64,000 nucleotides of DNA. Origin: Lamellibrachia satsuma. Lineage: Eukaryota > Annelida > Polychaeta > Sabellida > Siboglinidae. The stretch is taken from contig BSQZ01000006.1 in assembly GCA_033239005.1 (NCBI GenBank), forward strand, positions 12,881,662 through 12,945,661, written 5' to 3'. Under the pieces are notes generated by a model that made no database searches, was not told the DNA's origin, and was given only the letters and a program-made list of their open reading frames with translations. Shown piece after piece: positions 1 through 49,728 of this stretch (position 1 is its first letter; each line of letters opens with the position of its first letter). The translations under genes and the position numbers were made by a program.

Positions 1-1480
1 TATACTGATTTGATCTACTGTTTCCATTAATAATTTTGGAGGAATCCCATCCACTCCCGGTGATTTGTTATCCTTCATTGCCTTTATTTTCTTAGCTACC
101 AATTCTGGAGTTACAACTAACGGTCCTAAATATTCAGATTTAGCCCCCTGAAATTTAGCATCAGCAACTGGTAATGAACTAATATCTTCTTTGGTAAACA
201 CTGAACTGAAGTAACCATTTAGGTCTTCCGCCATTAAAAACCCCTGTGATATTATATTTCCAGCACTGTCTTCTAGAGGTCCAACCTTGTCTTGTACGTT
301 TTGTTTACTCCTGACATATGCATAAAAACTCTTGCTGTCATTTTTTATGTTACATGCCAGTTTTTGCTCATAGCTTCTTTTAGATTGTCTGATTTCAGTT
401 GTAGCTGCATTAAGTGCCTCTTTGTATTTTGCATAGTCTTCTTCCTTTCTGGTACGCCTATAAACCCTCCACATAGTTTGTTTTAGCATTATTTTTCTAA
501 TTGCCTCCTTTGACAAGTGTTTCTTTCTACACCGTTTTCCTTGTTTTCGGAAGGGAACAAATTTATCGATGATACTCTCAATTTCATATTTTAGAATATT
601 CCAACATTCAATTGCGGTCTTATTCATCAGCATGTTATTCCAATCTAGCTGTGCTAAGTATTTTCTCATATTTGTGTAGTTACCTTTGTGGAAGTTTCTC
701 TTGTACGTTTTCTTATTTTTACCTTCTGATTTTACATTGATGTCAAAATGTATTTGATTATGGTCACTATTACCCAATGGTTCAAATATTTTTACATTGT
801 CCACTAATTCTTTTTGTGATGACAAAACTATATCTAATACATTTTCTCCCCTGGTTGGTTCTAGTACGTGCTGAGTAAGAAAGCTATCCTGGATTAAACA
901 TAGAAATTGTTGATCCTCAATCCCTGTGCTCTCTAGAGAATTCCATTGTATGTGTCCATGGTTAAAATCTCCCATTATGATACATTCCCCTTTACTAACT
1001 TCCTTTATAGCGTTTTTTTATTTTTGTGTTGTCCTCTTCGTTTATGTTTGGACTTCGGTAAACTAATCCAATAGTTAATTTTGAATTTCCTGAAACAATT
1101 TTGCACCAAACAGCTTCATCGCAATCTGCTTCCCTTTCTAGTTTTATTTCATAAGCCTGAATAGATTCTTTAACATATAAAATAACTCCCCCGCCCCTTC
1201 TTCCTATTCGATCTTTCCTAAACATTACGTATCCTGTCAGTCCTAATTCAGCATCTGTTATATCTATGTTGGCCCATGATTCAGTTATACCAATTATGTG
1301 AGGGTCAATATCTTCTACCATAATGTTTAATTCGTTTTTCTTATTTAATATGCTCCTTGCATTTAAACATACGCATCTATAACCTTTTTCAGAGATGTTT
1401 TTCGGATGATTTGATATTGGTTTATCTGTGCTAGTGGCCTCTTGTTCTGCTTGAGACACCTCTAGGTAACCCCCCTGCAC
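1..1480 (-). mobile_element. CR1-like LINE ORF2 (endonuclease and start of reverse transcriptase), one frameshift, cut by window edge
   Basis: The minus strand encodes an apurinic-type endonuclease followed by the beginning of a reverse transcriptase. The first part (995-1480) has the endonuclease signatures LNARSILNKKNEL, GITESW and GGGVILYV. After a run of seven T at about 1013-1019 the frame shifts by one base and continues with MGDFNH and GNSDHNQIHF, both endonuclease motifs, and then stays open to position 1. Near the edge it reads KSPGVDGIPPKLL, the start of the RT domain. The catalytic RT motif and the 3' end lie outside the window. The only disruption I see is the single extra A in a homopolymer, so this copy is young or was recently mobile. 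The family is CR1-like, judged from the endonuclease plus the SGNH ORF1 next to it; clade assignment needs the whole RT. Confidence 0.88.
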
Positions 1481-1482
1481 TT

Positions 1483-2466
1483 CTAGTTTAAAGAATGTTT
1501 ACTTCCAAAAATATTTGTCATTGTACCCAAGTCGCTATCTACTGCTGCTGAAAGTTTGTCCGCGAATACTGCCGCCCCCTTTCCACTTAAATGAAGCCCA
1601 TCCTTCATGTACATATCTGCCCTCCCAACAAAACTTCCCCATAAATCCACAAATCCAACTTCCTCTTCCCTACACAGCTTCTGGACTAACATGTTAATTG
1701 CCATCCCCCGACAATTTCGATATTTGTGACCCCTCCTGCCCATTACAGGTAAAATCCCTGACAGTATTACCTGCTCAACCCGCGTCTGTTTTAGTGTTCT
1801 GACCAACTGCCTATATTTCCTAACTATGGCAGTTGTACCCTCCCTCTCTACGTTATTTGTCCATACGTGTACTAAAACAGATCCACCCTTACCCGAGCCT
1901 ACGATATTTTTTAACCTCTCAGTTATCGCCTCTATTTTGGCTCCAGGCAAGCAGACCACCACATCATCTCCCTTGTTTAAGACTCTGTCGGTCTTCCTAA
2001 CTATCGAATCCCCCACAAACACCCTCGCTCTCTTCCTCACCCCCTCTATCACTGCTGCAGAATAACTCTTCCTTTCGATCCCCTCCATCACATTCTGTCC
2101 TGACCCCTTCCCTCCTGTCTCCCCCACTTCCCACTCCTTTGCTCTTGTCTCTCCCACTCCCCTCTCCTTCACTCCGGTTGTTTTCCCTTCCGTCTCCCCC
2201 ACTCCCTTCTCCTTCCCTCCTGTCTCCCCTACTCCCCTCTCCTTCACTCCGGTTGTTTTCCCTCCCGTCTCCCCCACTCCCTTCTCCTTCCCTCCTGTCT
2301 CCGCTACTCCCCTCTCCTTCACTCCGGTTGTCTTCCCTCCCGTCTCCCCCACTCCCTTCTCCTTCCCTCCTGTCTCCCCTACTCCCCTCTCCTTCACTCT
2401 GGTTGTCTTCCCTCCCGTTCCTTTCCTTTCCGTCTCCTTACGTCCTGTCTCCCTATGACCTGTCAC
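1483..2466 (-). CDS. LINE ORF1 protein with SGNH-hydrolase (esterase) domain and N-terminal tandem repeats, 327 aa
   Basis: This intact frame lies immediately upstream of the ORF2 frame on the same strand, with its stop two bases before that frame. Residues about 25-120 are a low-complexity tandem repeat with a 25-residue period (ERGVGETGGK, EKGVGETGGK, TTGVK), matching a 75-bp DNA repeat at about 2,150-2,420. Residues 145-310 form an SGNH/GDSL-like hydrolase: block I FVGDSIV (Ser 154), then block III as VHVWTNNVE (201-206), then block V DGLHLSGKG (289-297). ORF1 proteins with esterase domains are known from CR1-group LINEs, where they are thought to aid retrotransposition. Block III normally reads GTND; here Gly is Trp and Asp is Asn, so catalysis may be impaired. 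It is a retrotransposon gene, not a host enzyme. Confidence 0.85.
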   Translation of the reverse strand: MTGHRETGRKETERKGTGGKTTRVKERGVGETGGKEKGVGETGGKTTGVKERGVAETGGKEKGVGETGGKTTGVKERGVGETGGKEKGVGETEGKTTGVKERGVGETRAKEWEVGETGGKGSGQNVMEGIERKSYSAAVIEGVRKRARVFVGDSIVRKTDRVLNKGDDVVVCLPGAKIEAITERLKNIVGSGKGGSVLVHVWTNNVEREGTTAIVRKYRQLVRTLKQTRVEQVILSGILPVMGRRGHKYRNCRGMAINMLVQKLCREEEVGFVDLWGSFVGRADMYMKDGLHLSGKGAAVFADKLSAAVDSDLGTMTNIFGSKHSLN

Positions 2467-2795
2467 CTTCCCTCCTCTCAGCTTCCTCCCATGTACGCAT
2501 GTCTACGGGAAATTAAGCCATGTCGAGCAAAGCGTTATGGGGTCAACTGCAGTAAGCCTACCGTAACCCGGGGCTAATTTTTTCTTTTTTCTTCAAAGAT
2601 GCACTTTGCAAGCGTCCGTACCCATCTTCCATGTTATGGATTTTCATGTGTTGTTGTAGCTATGGCTTGCATTACAATATGCTACTACCTGTTTTCAATG
2701 GGTTATATGGGGCTCGGTTGTTCGAACGAACCCTCTTTTTGAGATATGTTCAGAAATCATCATGGGACTCCCCAATTGATTGTGTGCATATGAAT
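2467..2795. other. LINE 5' flank and unassigned sequence
   Basis: This stretch probably includes the 5' UTR of the minus-strand CR1-like LINE. I see no gene in it and cannot place the element boundary, because no target-site duplication is visible. Confidence 0.3.
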
Positions 2796-2945
2796 TACGA
2801 TTTCTTCATCTACAGCTATTTTTTATTACTTACTCAACGTTTCGACTGCCGTCGGCAGCCTTCATCGGGAATTCTGGGACGGCTAGTTCTTCCTCTGCTC
2901 GCCGGTTGTCTTGGCAAGCAGGCCGTCCCATACGTGACTCAGTCT
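2795..2945 (-). repeat. Terminal segment of the Penelope-like element (left arm of inverted pair)
   Basis: This segment reappears in inverted orientation at 3,769-3,912, for example GTCTTGGCAAGCAGGCCGTC against its reverse complement. Inverted or partly tandem terminal copies (pLTRs) are typical of Penelope-like elements. Confidence 0.8.
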
Positions 2946-3640
2946 GTATCACCCCTCGATTCATGACTGGAGTTACCATTCAGATCCATATGGCCTCTTT
3001 GATCCATCTTGCGCTTCTGTTACGCTCTATGTCAATCAGTTTTGCCCCCTCCCAGTCTACGATGCAATTGTTCCTGTCTGCGCGGTCTGTTTTTGCAGAT
3101 TTATGCTCTATCGTCGCCGACTCTCTCTTCTCTTCGCTGGTATATCGCCTGATTGTGATGTTTTCAACCTTTGTCTTGTGTTCTTCGAATCTTGTTCCAA
3201 ATGTTCTCTCTATTTCACGTGTGGTTACAGCTGTTACATGGGATTTGGTATACGCAGTCTGTCTTTTTCGGTTTTTGTCCTTTGGAGAGAGAATAGCTTG
3301 CAGTTCCAGCCATTCCATGAAGAGGTTTACAATTACAGGTTGTCTGGCTTGTGGATTTTCGGAGTACAGTACATCCAAGGTACATTATCCGCTGTCGGGT
3401 ATAAGTACGTATACTGTTCTTCTGTGATTTTGTCATCTTCCTTAAATGTTCTTATAATGGACACTAACTGTCTCTTGTATTGTTACGTAGGGTCTTTCTT
3501 CAGCTTCTCGTACGTCTTATCGTCTAATAACATGTTGGTGACTTTCTGTTCATACTCGTCAGTGTCCACAATCACTGTTGCTGTTCCCTAGTCTGCTGGC
3601 AGAATCATTATACTTTTTTCATCTCTACTAGCGCTTGTCT
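2796..3640 (-). mobile_element. Penelope-like element, internally deleted and with stop codons
   Basis: Reading the minus strand, 3,640 to about 3,360 encodes the N-terminal part of a Penelope-type reverse transcriptase. It includes SIMILPAD, TDEYEQKVTNML, DDKTYEKLKKDPT and CTPKIHKPDN, with in-frame stops after PAD and DPT. The frame then jumps to VNLFMEWLELQAI, which belongs to the RT core, so about 200 residues are missing. It then goes to the C-terminal GIY-YIG endonuclease region: VYQIPCNSC in one frame, REIERTFGTRFEEHK, IVDWEGAKLIDIE and RWIKEAIWIR in another. These are diagnostic of endonuclease-bearing Penelope-like elements. The copy is dead: two internal deletions, frameshifts and stops. 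It is bounded by an inverted copy of its terminal sequence (see 3,769-3,912). Confidence 0.85.
2831..2868 (-). ncRNA. Hammerhead-ribozyme-like motif in the Penelope terminal repeat, degenerate core
   Basis: On the minus strand the order is CCGATGA, a stem II of CTGCCG-A-CGGCAG, GAAAC, then a short loop and GTA. Hammerhead ribozymes need CUGANGA, stem II and GAAA; here the U of the first box is C, which should weaken or abolish cleavage. Stem II is perfect. Minimal hammerheads with a two-base-pair stem III are known from Penelope-like elements, and the GAAAC...GTA spacing fits that form. Confidence 0.5.
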
Positions 3641-3768
3641 CTCTCTCCTGTTAATGTTCGGTTTCGGCAATTTTGCTGTTTTTTATAATCCCAGCCACCT
3701 GAGATCGTAAATTGCGCTGATTTTGTGATGGGCAGCAATCGACATGAATCGAGACACGGGGGATAAAG

Positions 3769-3912
3769 ACTGAGTCACGTATGGGACGGCCTGCTTGCCA
3801 AGACAACTGGCGAGCAGAGGAAGAATTAACCAGCCGTATTAGAATTCCTGAGGAAGGTTGTCGGTGGCAGTCGAAACGTTGAGTAAGTAATAAAAATAAT
3901 TGTGGTTGAAGA
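3769..3912 (+). repeat. Inverted copy of the Penelope terminal segment (right arm)
   Basis: This is the reverse complement of about 2,795-2,945, with several substitutions. Together the arms enclose the deleted Penelope coding remnant. Confidence 0.8.
3848..3885 (+). ncRNA. Hammerhead-ribozyme-like motif, conserved core and compensated stem II
   Basis: The order is CTGAGGA (fits CUGANGA), a stem II formed by TTGTC and GGCAG with G-U wobbles, GAAAC, then GTTGA and GTA. Compared with the copy at 2,831-2,868, the core box is intact and stem II has changed but can still pair. Stem I pairing next to the core looks poor, so I would not assert that it is active. Confidence 0.5.
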
Positions 3913-3924
3913 AATTGTAATTCA

Positions 3925-3973
3925 CGCACGCACGCACGCACGCGCGCACGCACGCACGCACGCACGCACGCAC
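3925..3973 (+). repeat. (ACGC)n microsatellite
   Basis: This is a simple tetranucleotide tract with one GCGC interruption. It abuts the right Penelope arm, a common position for simple repeats at retroelement ends. Confidence 0.9.
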
Positions 3974-4440
3974 ATACATTTATATAATAACTTGATGAAC
4001 ATTTTCACGAATAATTGTATGCACGTTTCGTGTTTATTAACTTATAACTTAATAAGATTGCACAGAAAAATCGAAAATATCCCGAAAAAACCTTTTGTAA
4101 ACCCTGCATGACGACCGGCCTAATGTTGCGGCGGGGCAGACTCCGCCTACATTTCACAACAATCAAGGCGATTGGAGAATTAACCATGCAGTGGTGAATG
4201 GGGACTTGACTTGAAATTCAGAGAGATTACTTAATTGAGACTTGACTTAGACATCTTTGACTTGATACTTGACTTGAGGAACAGGTCGATGACTTCTTCT
4301 TCTTCCGGGTACGGGTCAACCCTCTCTTCAAGGCTTATAGACTCGGTGTGTGAGCACACGTGCTAAAGTGCTGTAAGAGAAAGTAATAAAATATTTGGAA
4401 GAAAGAGAAAAGATGACAATGTGCGTGTAGAACTGCAATT
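3974..4440. other. Unassigned sequence with short GACTTGA repeats
   Basis: I see no gene here. Around 4,203-4,280 the word GACTTGA recurs several times in an imperfect array. The rest is unannotated AT-rich sequence. Confidence 0.3.
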
Positions 4441-4479
4441 TGAGGAGAGGAAAAGTTGATAGCGTGAAAAATGCAATAT

Positions 4480-5215
4480 CACTAATGTTGCAAGTTGGAG
4501 ATTTTCTGTCTGAAAATCTCCAAACTTGGTGCTGTAGCTGCGTTGGCTGGCAGGTTATTCCAATGGGCTATTGTACGGGGTAAAAACCTATACTGGATGA
4601 ATTGCTTAGTGATTACGGGGAGTTGAAAAGCTTCAGAATGCATGTGTTGAGAGAGTCTCACCAGGGGTATAAGTTGGGGGAAGAGGTCCAGGGCGACTAT
4701 GCCATGTAAAGTCTTATAAAACATGAAATGGCGGATGTCAGTTCTCCTTTGTTGGAGGCTGCGCCAGTGCAAGTGTTTGATCATAGTGGTGACACTTGCT
4801 TCACGGTTATAGTTGCTACAAACATACCGTGCTGCCCGTCTTTGGACCATCTCTATTTTGTTTTTGTACGTTTGTGTGTAAGGGTCCCATATGGCAGCGG
4901 CATATTCTAACTGGGGTCTAACTAAAGTAAAATAAGCGCTGGCTATTTATTTTTCTTGGCCAATTTTGAGATTTCTTCGTAGGAAACCTAAGGATGCATT
5001 TGCTTTTTTGTGACCTAATTTATGTGGTTATTCCAGGATAGTGTTTTATTTATGACCACACCAAGATATTTCGAGTTGTCCTCCTTTACGAGTACGTGGC
5101 CATGAAGAGTGTATTGTTTGTATTTCGGGTTACGGGATCTGGCTATGCGGAGTACACTACATTTCTGGCGATGGAACTCCATTTGCCATGTTTCTTCCCA
5201 CTTGGCCAACTTGAC
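4480..5215 (-). mobile_element. 3' end of a second LINE (C-terminal reverse-transcriptase region), pseudogenised
   Basis: The minus strand from 5,209 encodes WEETWQMEFHRQKCSVLRI, then HGHVLVKEDNSKYLGVVIN and LSWNNHI, then after frame changes LGFLRRNL, LVRPQLEYAAAIWDP, IEMVQRRAARYVC and WRSLQQRRTDIRHFMFYKTL. The 3' end of the frame is FLPRTIAHWNNLP. This is the standard order of the region downstream of the RT catalytic motif in the Jockey/CR1/L2 group of non-LTR retrotransposons. At least one in-frame stop and a frameshift show it is dead. It is a 5'-truncated copy, as is usual for LINE insertions, and it ends about 520 bases upstream of the first exon of the TCF20/RAI1-like gene. Confidence 0.88.
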
Positions 5216-5731
5216 ACTGGACTTGCTTTGTTAGTTTGTGACTTGCCAACACGTCGGCCAGTTGGAAGCGAATGGCGAGCTTAAATTTTGTGTAGGAGAC
5301 TAGGAACTACTAGGGTCGCCGAGCGAAAATGAAAGCTAGCCATCAGACGATCAGTGCACGCATGACACTAGCTGTTCATCAGCGATTGCACCAAACTTAA
5401 TTTTGGTGGCCAACTATCGATGCGGTCACTCGAAATATTGTACCCTGTAATGGCATTCGATTATTTAATTGCACAATATCTGACACGTCGCTATCGTTAA
5501 ACTTTCACACATTTATCAAATGAACCTTTGATAGTGTTTGTAGACACGCCTTGCAAGTTGACGAAATCAACAAAATCCTGGATGACATAGGGGGCCTGTT
5601 GACCTCCCTAGTTCAGAATCACCACGTGACAAGCGGCCATTATGCTAAAATGCGAATGCTGTGTATTTATGTTGCGGAGACGAACAACAATTGTAACTAC
5701 AAATAGCTGAAGTATTATTGCCACATTAGAT
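5216..5731 (+). promoter_or_regulatory. Putative promoter / 5' UTR of the SAM-TCF20/RAI1-like gene
   Basis: This is the interval between the LINE remnant and the first coding ATG. It holds a perfect E-box CACGTGAC at 5,623-5,630, followed by GCGGCCATTATG. An in-frame stop (TGA, 5,708-5,710) separates upstream sequence from the ATG. No TATA box is evident. The transcription start cannot be placed, and further 5' non-coding exons may lie elsewhere. Confidence 0.4.
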
Positions 5732-45511
<39,780 letters not shown>

Positions 45512-45525
<14 letters not shown>

Positions 45526-45590
45526 CCGCGGCTAGTCAGGTGGATCCATGGTCACATGACTGCGGCTAGTCAGGTGGATCCATGGTCACA
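45512..45590 (+). repeat. Tandem duplication, 34-35-bp unit, 2-3 copies
   Basis: GTCACATGAC, then CGCGGCTAGT, CAGGTGGATCCATG, repeated. It overlaps the stop codon of terminal exon candidate B. Confidence 0.8.
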
Positions 45591-46470
45591 TGACAATGGC
45601 TAGTTGGGCAGAAGCATGGCTGTTCTCTCTGGTGTCATGTTGTGTTACCATGGCTGATGGCAGTGACATGTACATGCCACTGGATTTTGTCTCAGGATTT
45701 GTTGTGTAGATTTCCAAACAGTGAGATTGTCCAAATGTTTTCTTCATTACTGGGTGCTGCAACATGTCTGCTTCCCTTCAGATGGATCACTGCAGATCAA
45801 CAATGTTCAGAGCATGCCAACTATCTGTATTTGATGAAGAGTTTCCACTGTGTTGTCATTAACTTATGCAAAATTGTAGTTTGACTTAGATGATGCTCCA
45901 CTGAGGTTGTGCCTCAGTCAAGTTTTCTTGTTTCTGGAGGCCTAGGATTGTCCAGTTCAAACATTAAATAGTTTTTGTAGTTACCTGTGCTATTTTTCTA
46001 TGAAAGACTATCAACTAGAAAGTTTGAATGGCTGTTGTGAAAGTTTTAATATATAATTGCATAATATAATATAAATCTATGACAAACTAGCTGGAACTTT
46101 GATGACTAGTTTGTTCTATGCTAACTTGCTGGGAAATGCTGGTTTATAAATGACAACGAACTTAGAACAGTATTACTGTTACATTGTTTCAATGTGCATA
46201 GCTTGTTGCTTTAAGGAATAAAAATGAAATAGTGCAACAGATATATTTCTGAGGAGAGATTTTGCCAATATTAAATTTAAGTCGGTGCACAAATGTATAT
46301 ATATAAAATGAAGAGGAGTGCATACATATATGGAGAATGTTTTGGGACATTAGATTATTATGGACCATCTCTGCTGCCCAGTCACTAATGCACCTGTGTA
46401 ATTGCATTATTGGGAAATTGTTTAAGTGTTCTAATAATCTTGAAATTTAAATAAAGGTCAAACAAATGTT
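45526..46470 (+). other. Putative 3' UTR of the TCF20/RAI1-like gene
   Basis: Non-coding sequence between candidate stop B and a polyadenylation signal AATAAA (46,450-46,455), followed by T/GT-rich sequence (ACAAATGTTGTACTTGTGT). No other feature is seen. Confidence 0.4.
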
Positions 46471-48740
46471 GTACTTGTGTCAAGCAGAATTTTATTGTCA
46501 CTGTCCTGGACTGAAAACGTCTAGTAGGCAAAATTTAACACAGCCTGTCAAGGATTAGTTAATTGCATCTTTAGTTGACTATAACAAAATCAATACTATG
46601 ATATGAATTGGCTGCAATATTTATATTGTTTATGGAAATAATGTTGTTTCAATTGTGTTGTAACTTTTTGTATTTTGACAAATCTTGATGTCGTATATAT
46701 TGATTTCTGCAAATTTTTTTGTATTTAATGGTAGTTTTGCTTCACACAAATAACACAGGCCATTTTATCTGAGAGCTCTGCTTCATTTGTCTGTCATAAT
46801 TCTCATATTTTTTTATTTTGTTCAACAGCTTATAGAAGATATTGTATGAATAATTCAATAGTTTGTTCCTGACGTAATTTCTTTGTCGTGTATAAATATG
46901 TTGCTAACCTATAACAACTCACTTGCATGTAATGTACAGTGTATAATTGTATATACTGTAATTATGAATTTACATAAAGCATTTGTATATGTGTTAGGGG
47001 TAGAGAGTGATGTTTAGAGTCCTACTGCAGAGTGTCTGGGCTTGTCCAGGAAGACTGTATTTTTGTACAAATGTCAGCATTGTGGGGGGTATTTAACAGC
47101 TTTGTTCTTTATCCATGCATGTACTTTTCATGTTTTCTGAATCTTCAATTTTTAAATTACCTTTTTCCCTGGTCAGCGCAGTGTTCTCTCGGTTCGTCCC
47201 TGTTCGTTCCTCTCTTGACTTGAGATTTGCTCTATTTATATTGTTATTGGCCTGTTCTGAAGCTGACTACAAGTTCAACTATCTTTGGGTACAAGACAGT
47301 TTCAGACAAACTGTTCACAACTGTCTCTAGGGTCAATGAACTGCATTATTTAGCTTTCAACTTATCAGTTTCATTGATATAATTATCAGCAAGAAATTTA
47401 TTATGAGATTTGGGAAGAGCAGCTTTAAGGCAGGTATAACATTGACAATGTTGTGAATATTGTTGCTGATTCTCAGTTAAGAATATTGAGCTGAAGTGAC
47501 CTTCTGTGGCAGAGAATGTCTGTACACTGAAGAGGTGACAAAACAAAGGTGATACTTATTCCACTAAATGTTTAAATTGATGTTTATTGATACCTGTCTG
47601 CACATGATTGACTAAATGTATATTTGCAGAAATAAATTTAAATGATAAATATGTATCAACGTTGTTGTGTTGATTGCGACAGCTGTTTGCTAATACGAAT
47701 ATGTGGTCAAAATGTTCGCACTCGACTAGGTTCTCGTATCGCATGCGCAGACAAATCTGTGGGATATTACCCGAAAATCAGGTCCTCCACAATGACGCTG
47801 ATAAAAAGAAAATGTAATAATTTGCAGGCAAACTATTAGTTTGTGGATGATCACTAGATGGCGCCACGTATTGGATGCCATTTGTTTCGGCCTTCGAGCG
47901 TTACGTGTATGATGTGAACTCGATCAGAAGATGACACATTCCCATGGACGACGCCGCTGTCATTCTTAGATAATTGGTGCGGACCAGGATACAGTGCTTA
48001 CGGATTTCGTGGGCGGAACTGACAAATATCACAATGTGTAACTCGCCAAAAATACATTAGACATAACCATCTCGTATTAGTACTATTACCCTTATGAAAA
48101 TATACCATCGAGTGGCATCGTATTCCATGGTAAATAACATGATGTTTTGGAAACAGGTAAACCATGGTTGGTAAAATACCATGGGATACCATGTTGTTTT
48201 GAAACGGAAACCATGGTAAAACACTATGTCATGGTATGTCATGTAATACGTACCACGTAATATCACCAAATGCCATGTGATTCCATGGTATATTTTATAA
48301 GATACAGATTCAGACGGTTTATTGTCAGATAACATTAAAAAAATGAACAAGGAATTGTGGCGTTGTTGCGCCAGAAGCAGCCATCCAATTACACACATCC
48401 ACACACACCACTCACTCTCGTCTGTGTAAAAAATGTACATGTAAATCAGACACATTACAAAAGAGGCACGTGCGAATGCTATAATTAATGTCAAAATCAA
48501 GTAGCAAAATAAAAAAAAATAACTTTTAAAAATTTTACTTTACAATATATTAATTATATATAGTGCCTCGATCGACCGTTTCATCGTATTTTAACTGCAT
48601 TTAAAACAATTAACATAATATTATAGACAACTTATTATCAGTTCACTTGCGTACGTTTTCTAGTCTAGATACTGAAAACATTTTGTTGAAGATATTAAAG
48701 CGATATTAAAAATATATATATCTGTTTCCATGAGATATGT
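46471..48740. other. Intergenic region
   Basis: I see no gene. From about 48,085 to 48,300 the words CCATGGTA and TACCATGG recur many times on both strands, an irregular palindromic repeat. The rest is AT-rich. Confidence 0.5.
48085..48300. repeat. Irregular CCATGGTA-rich palindromic repeat
   Basis: CCATGGTA or its complement appears repeatedly with variable spacing, alternating with CATG words. No clear unit length. Origin unknown. Confidence 0.5.
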
Positions 48741-48742
48741 CA

Positions 48743-48752
48743 CCATATTTGG
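48743..48752 (+). promoter_or_regulatory. CArG box (SRF site) upstream of the myosin gene
   Basis: CCATATTTGG is a perfect match to CC(A/T)6GG. It lies about 630 bases before the myosin ATG. SRF is a known activator of cytoskeletal and myosin genes, so the position makes sense. A ten-base match alone is weak evidence. Confidence 0.5.
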
Positions 48753-48839
48753 CGAAATCTAAAACGGTCACCATCGACTACTGTCAACACATTATGAGTA
48801 GGGAATAATATTTCGTAAGAACGGTAGTTATGACTCATA

Positions 48840-49374
48840 TAGACAGGCCGGCGAGTTGCTAATCGGAGCGCATCAGCGGGCAGTGATCGTGACCTAGTTT
48901 GTGACGTTTGTTCCAGGCCGTCCAAGTGAACGAAACTTTCAGTTACGCCAGCGTAGCCGTAACATACGCATTTTAAAGTACACATAACAAGCGCATCTTT
49001 GCATCCTGTTAGTAATAAGATTGTTGGTGTGTATTACCCGTGTCAGTGAGCGTTGTGCAGGGTCAAGTGTCTGTCACGTGACTGTCAATCAACTCGGGCT
49101 AGGGTCGTGGGCGGCAGTAAAGTGCGCTCAGTGCGGATGTTCCGGGCCTCCACTTTCTGCGGGTGTGGTTGGACGGGCTAGTCGATTGGAGAGCACGCGT
49201 TCGTCAGTCGCTCATTTCGATGCTGCGCCTGTCATAGCAAATTACTGGAAGTACGCACAAACGAAGCGGTGAATATATACTTTTGAGAGAAACACTCGCG
49301 ACGACCACAAGCTTTTGATCGCGGAGAAGTTGCAAGATTTTGTTAGTGGAGCTAGAAGCCATTTCAGATCCAAC
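48840..49374 (+). promoter_or_regulatory. CpG-rich promoter / 5' UTR of non-muscle myosin heavy chain
   Basis: This block is richer in CpG than the surroundings. It has a palindromic E-box GTCACGTGAC (49,074-49,083) and a GC-box-like GTGGGCGGC near 49,107. No TATA box is evident. It probably holds the transcription start and the 5' UTR. An upstream non-coding exon, as in vertebrate MYH9, cannot be excluded. Confidence 0.5.
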
Positions 49375-49728
49375 ATGGCGGATGCCGACTTCGACGGCTT
49401 CAGCGGAGCCGAGCTGAAATACTTGATCGTCGACAAGGATAGGCTCAATGATCCCTCCATCCAGGCTGCCTGGGCGGCCAAACGGTTGGTCTGGGTTCCG
49501 CACGAAGTAAATGGCTTCGGGGCGGCAGCCATAAAGAAGGAAAACGGCGATGAAGTTACCGTCGAAATACAGGAATCGGGCAAAATAATGGTTGTCAATA
49601 AGGATGACATTCAAAAGATGAACCCTCCCAAATTTAACAAAGTCGAGGATATGGCAGAATTGACATGCCTCAATGAAGCGTCAGTCCTCTACAACATGAA
49701 GGAGCGTTACTATTCTGGACTTATTTAC
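49375..49728 (+). CDS. MYH9/MYH10: Myosin exon 1: N-terminal extension and SH3-like domain
   Basis: This has 118 codons from ATG (A at -3, G at +4) to a phase-0 GTAAGT donor. It encodes [20 protein letters not shown], then [58 protein letters not shown] and [16 protein letters not shown]. This is the classical myosin II N-terminus. KRLVWVPHE and the acidic short extension mark it as the non-muscle/smooth type. The frame is open for 60 further bases upstream but without an ATG. Confidence 0.97.

Noticed and set aside
2139..2516. Plus-strand 125-codon Leu/Pro/Ser-rich frame
   Set aside because: Antisense shadow of the 75-bp tandem repeat in the LINE ORF1.
49315..49374. Upstream extension of the myosin reading frame
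   Set aside because: The extension has no ATG (it would start at TTG), while the ATG at 49,375 has good context and gives the expected N-terminus.
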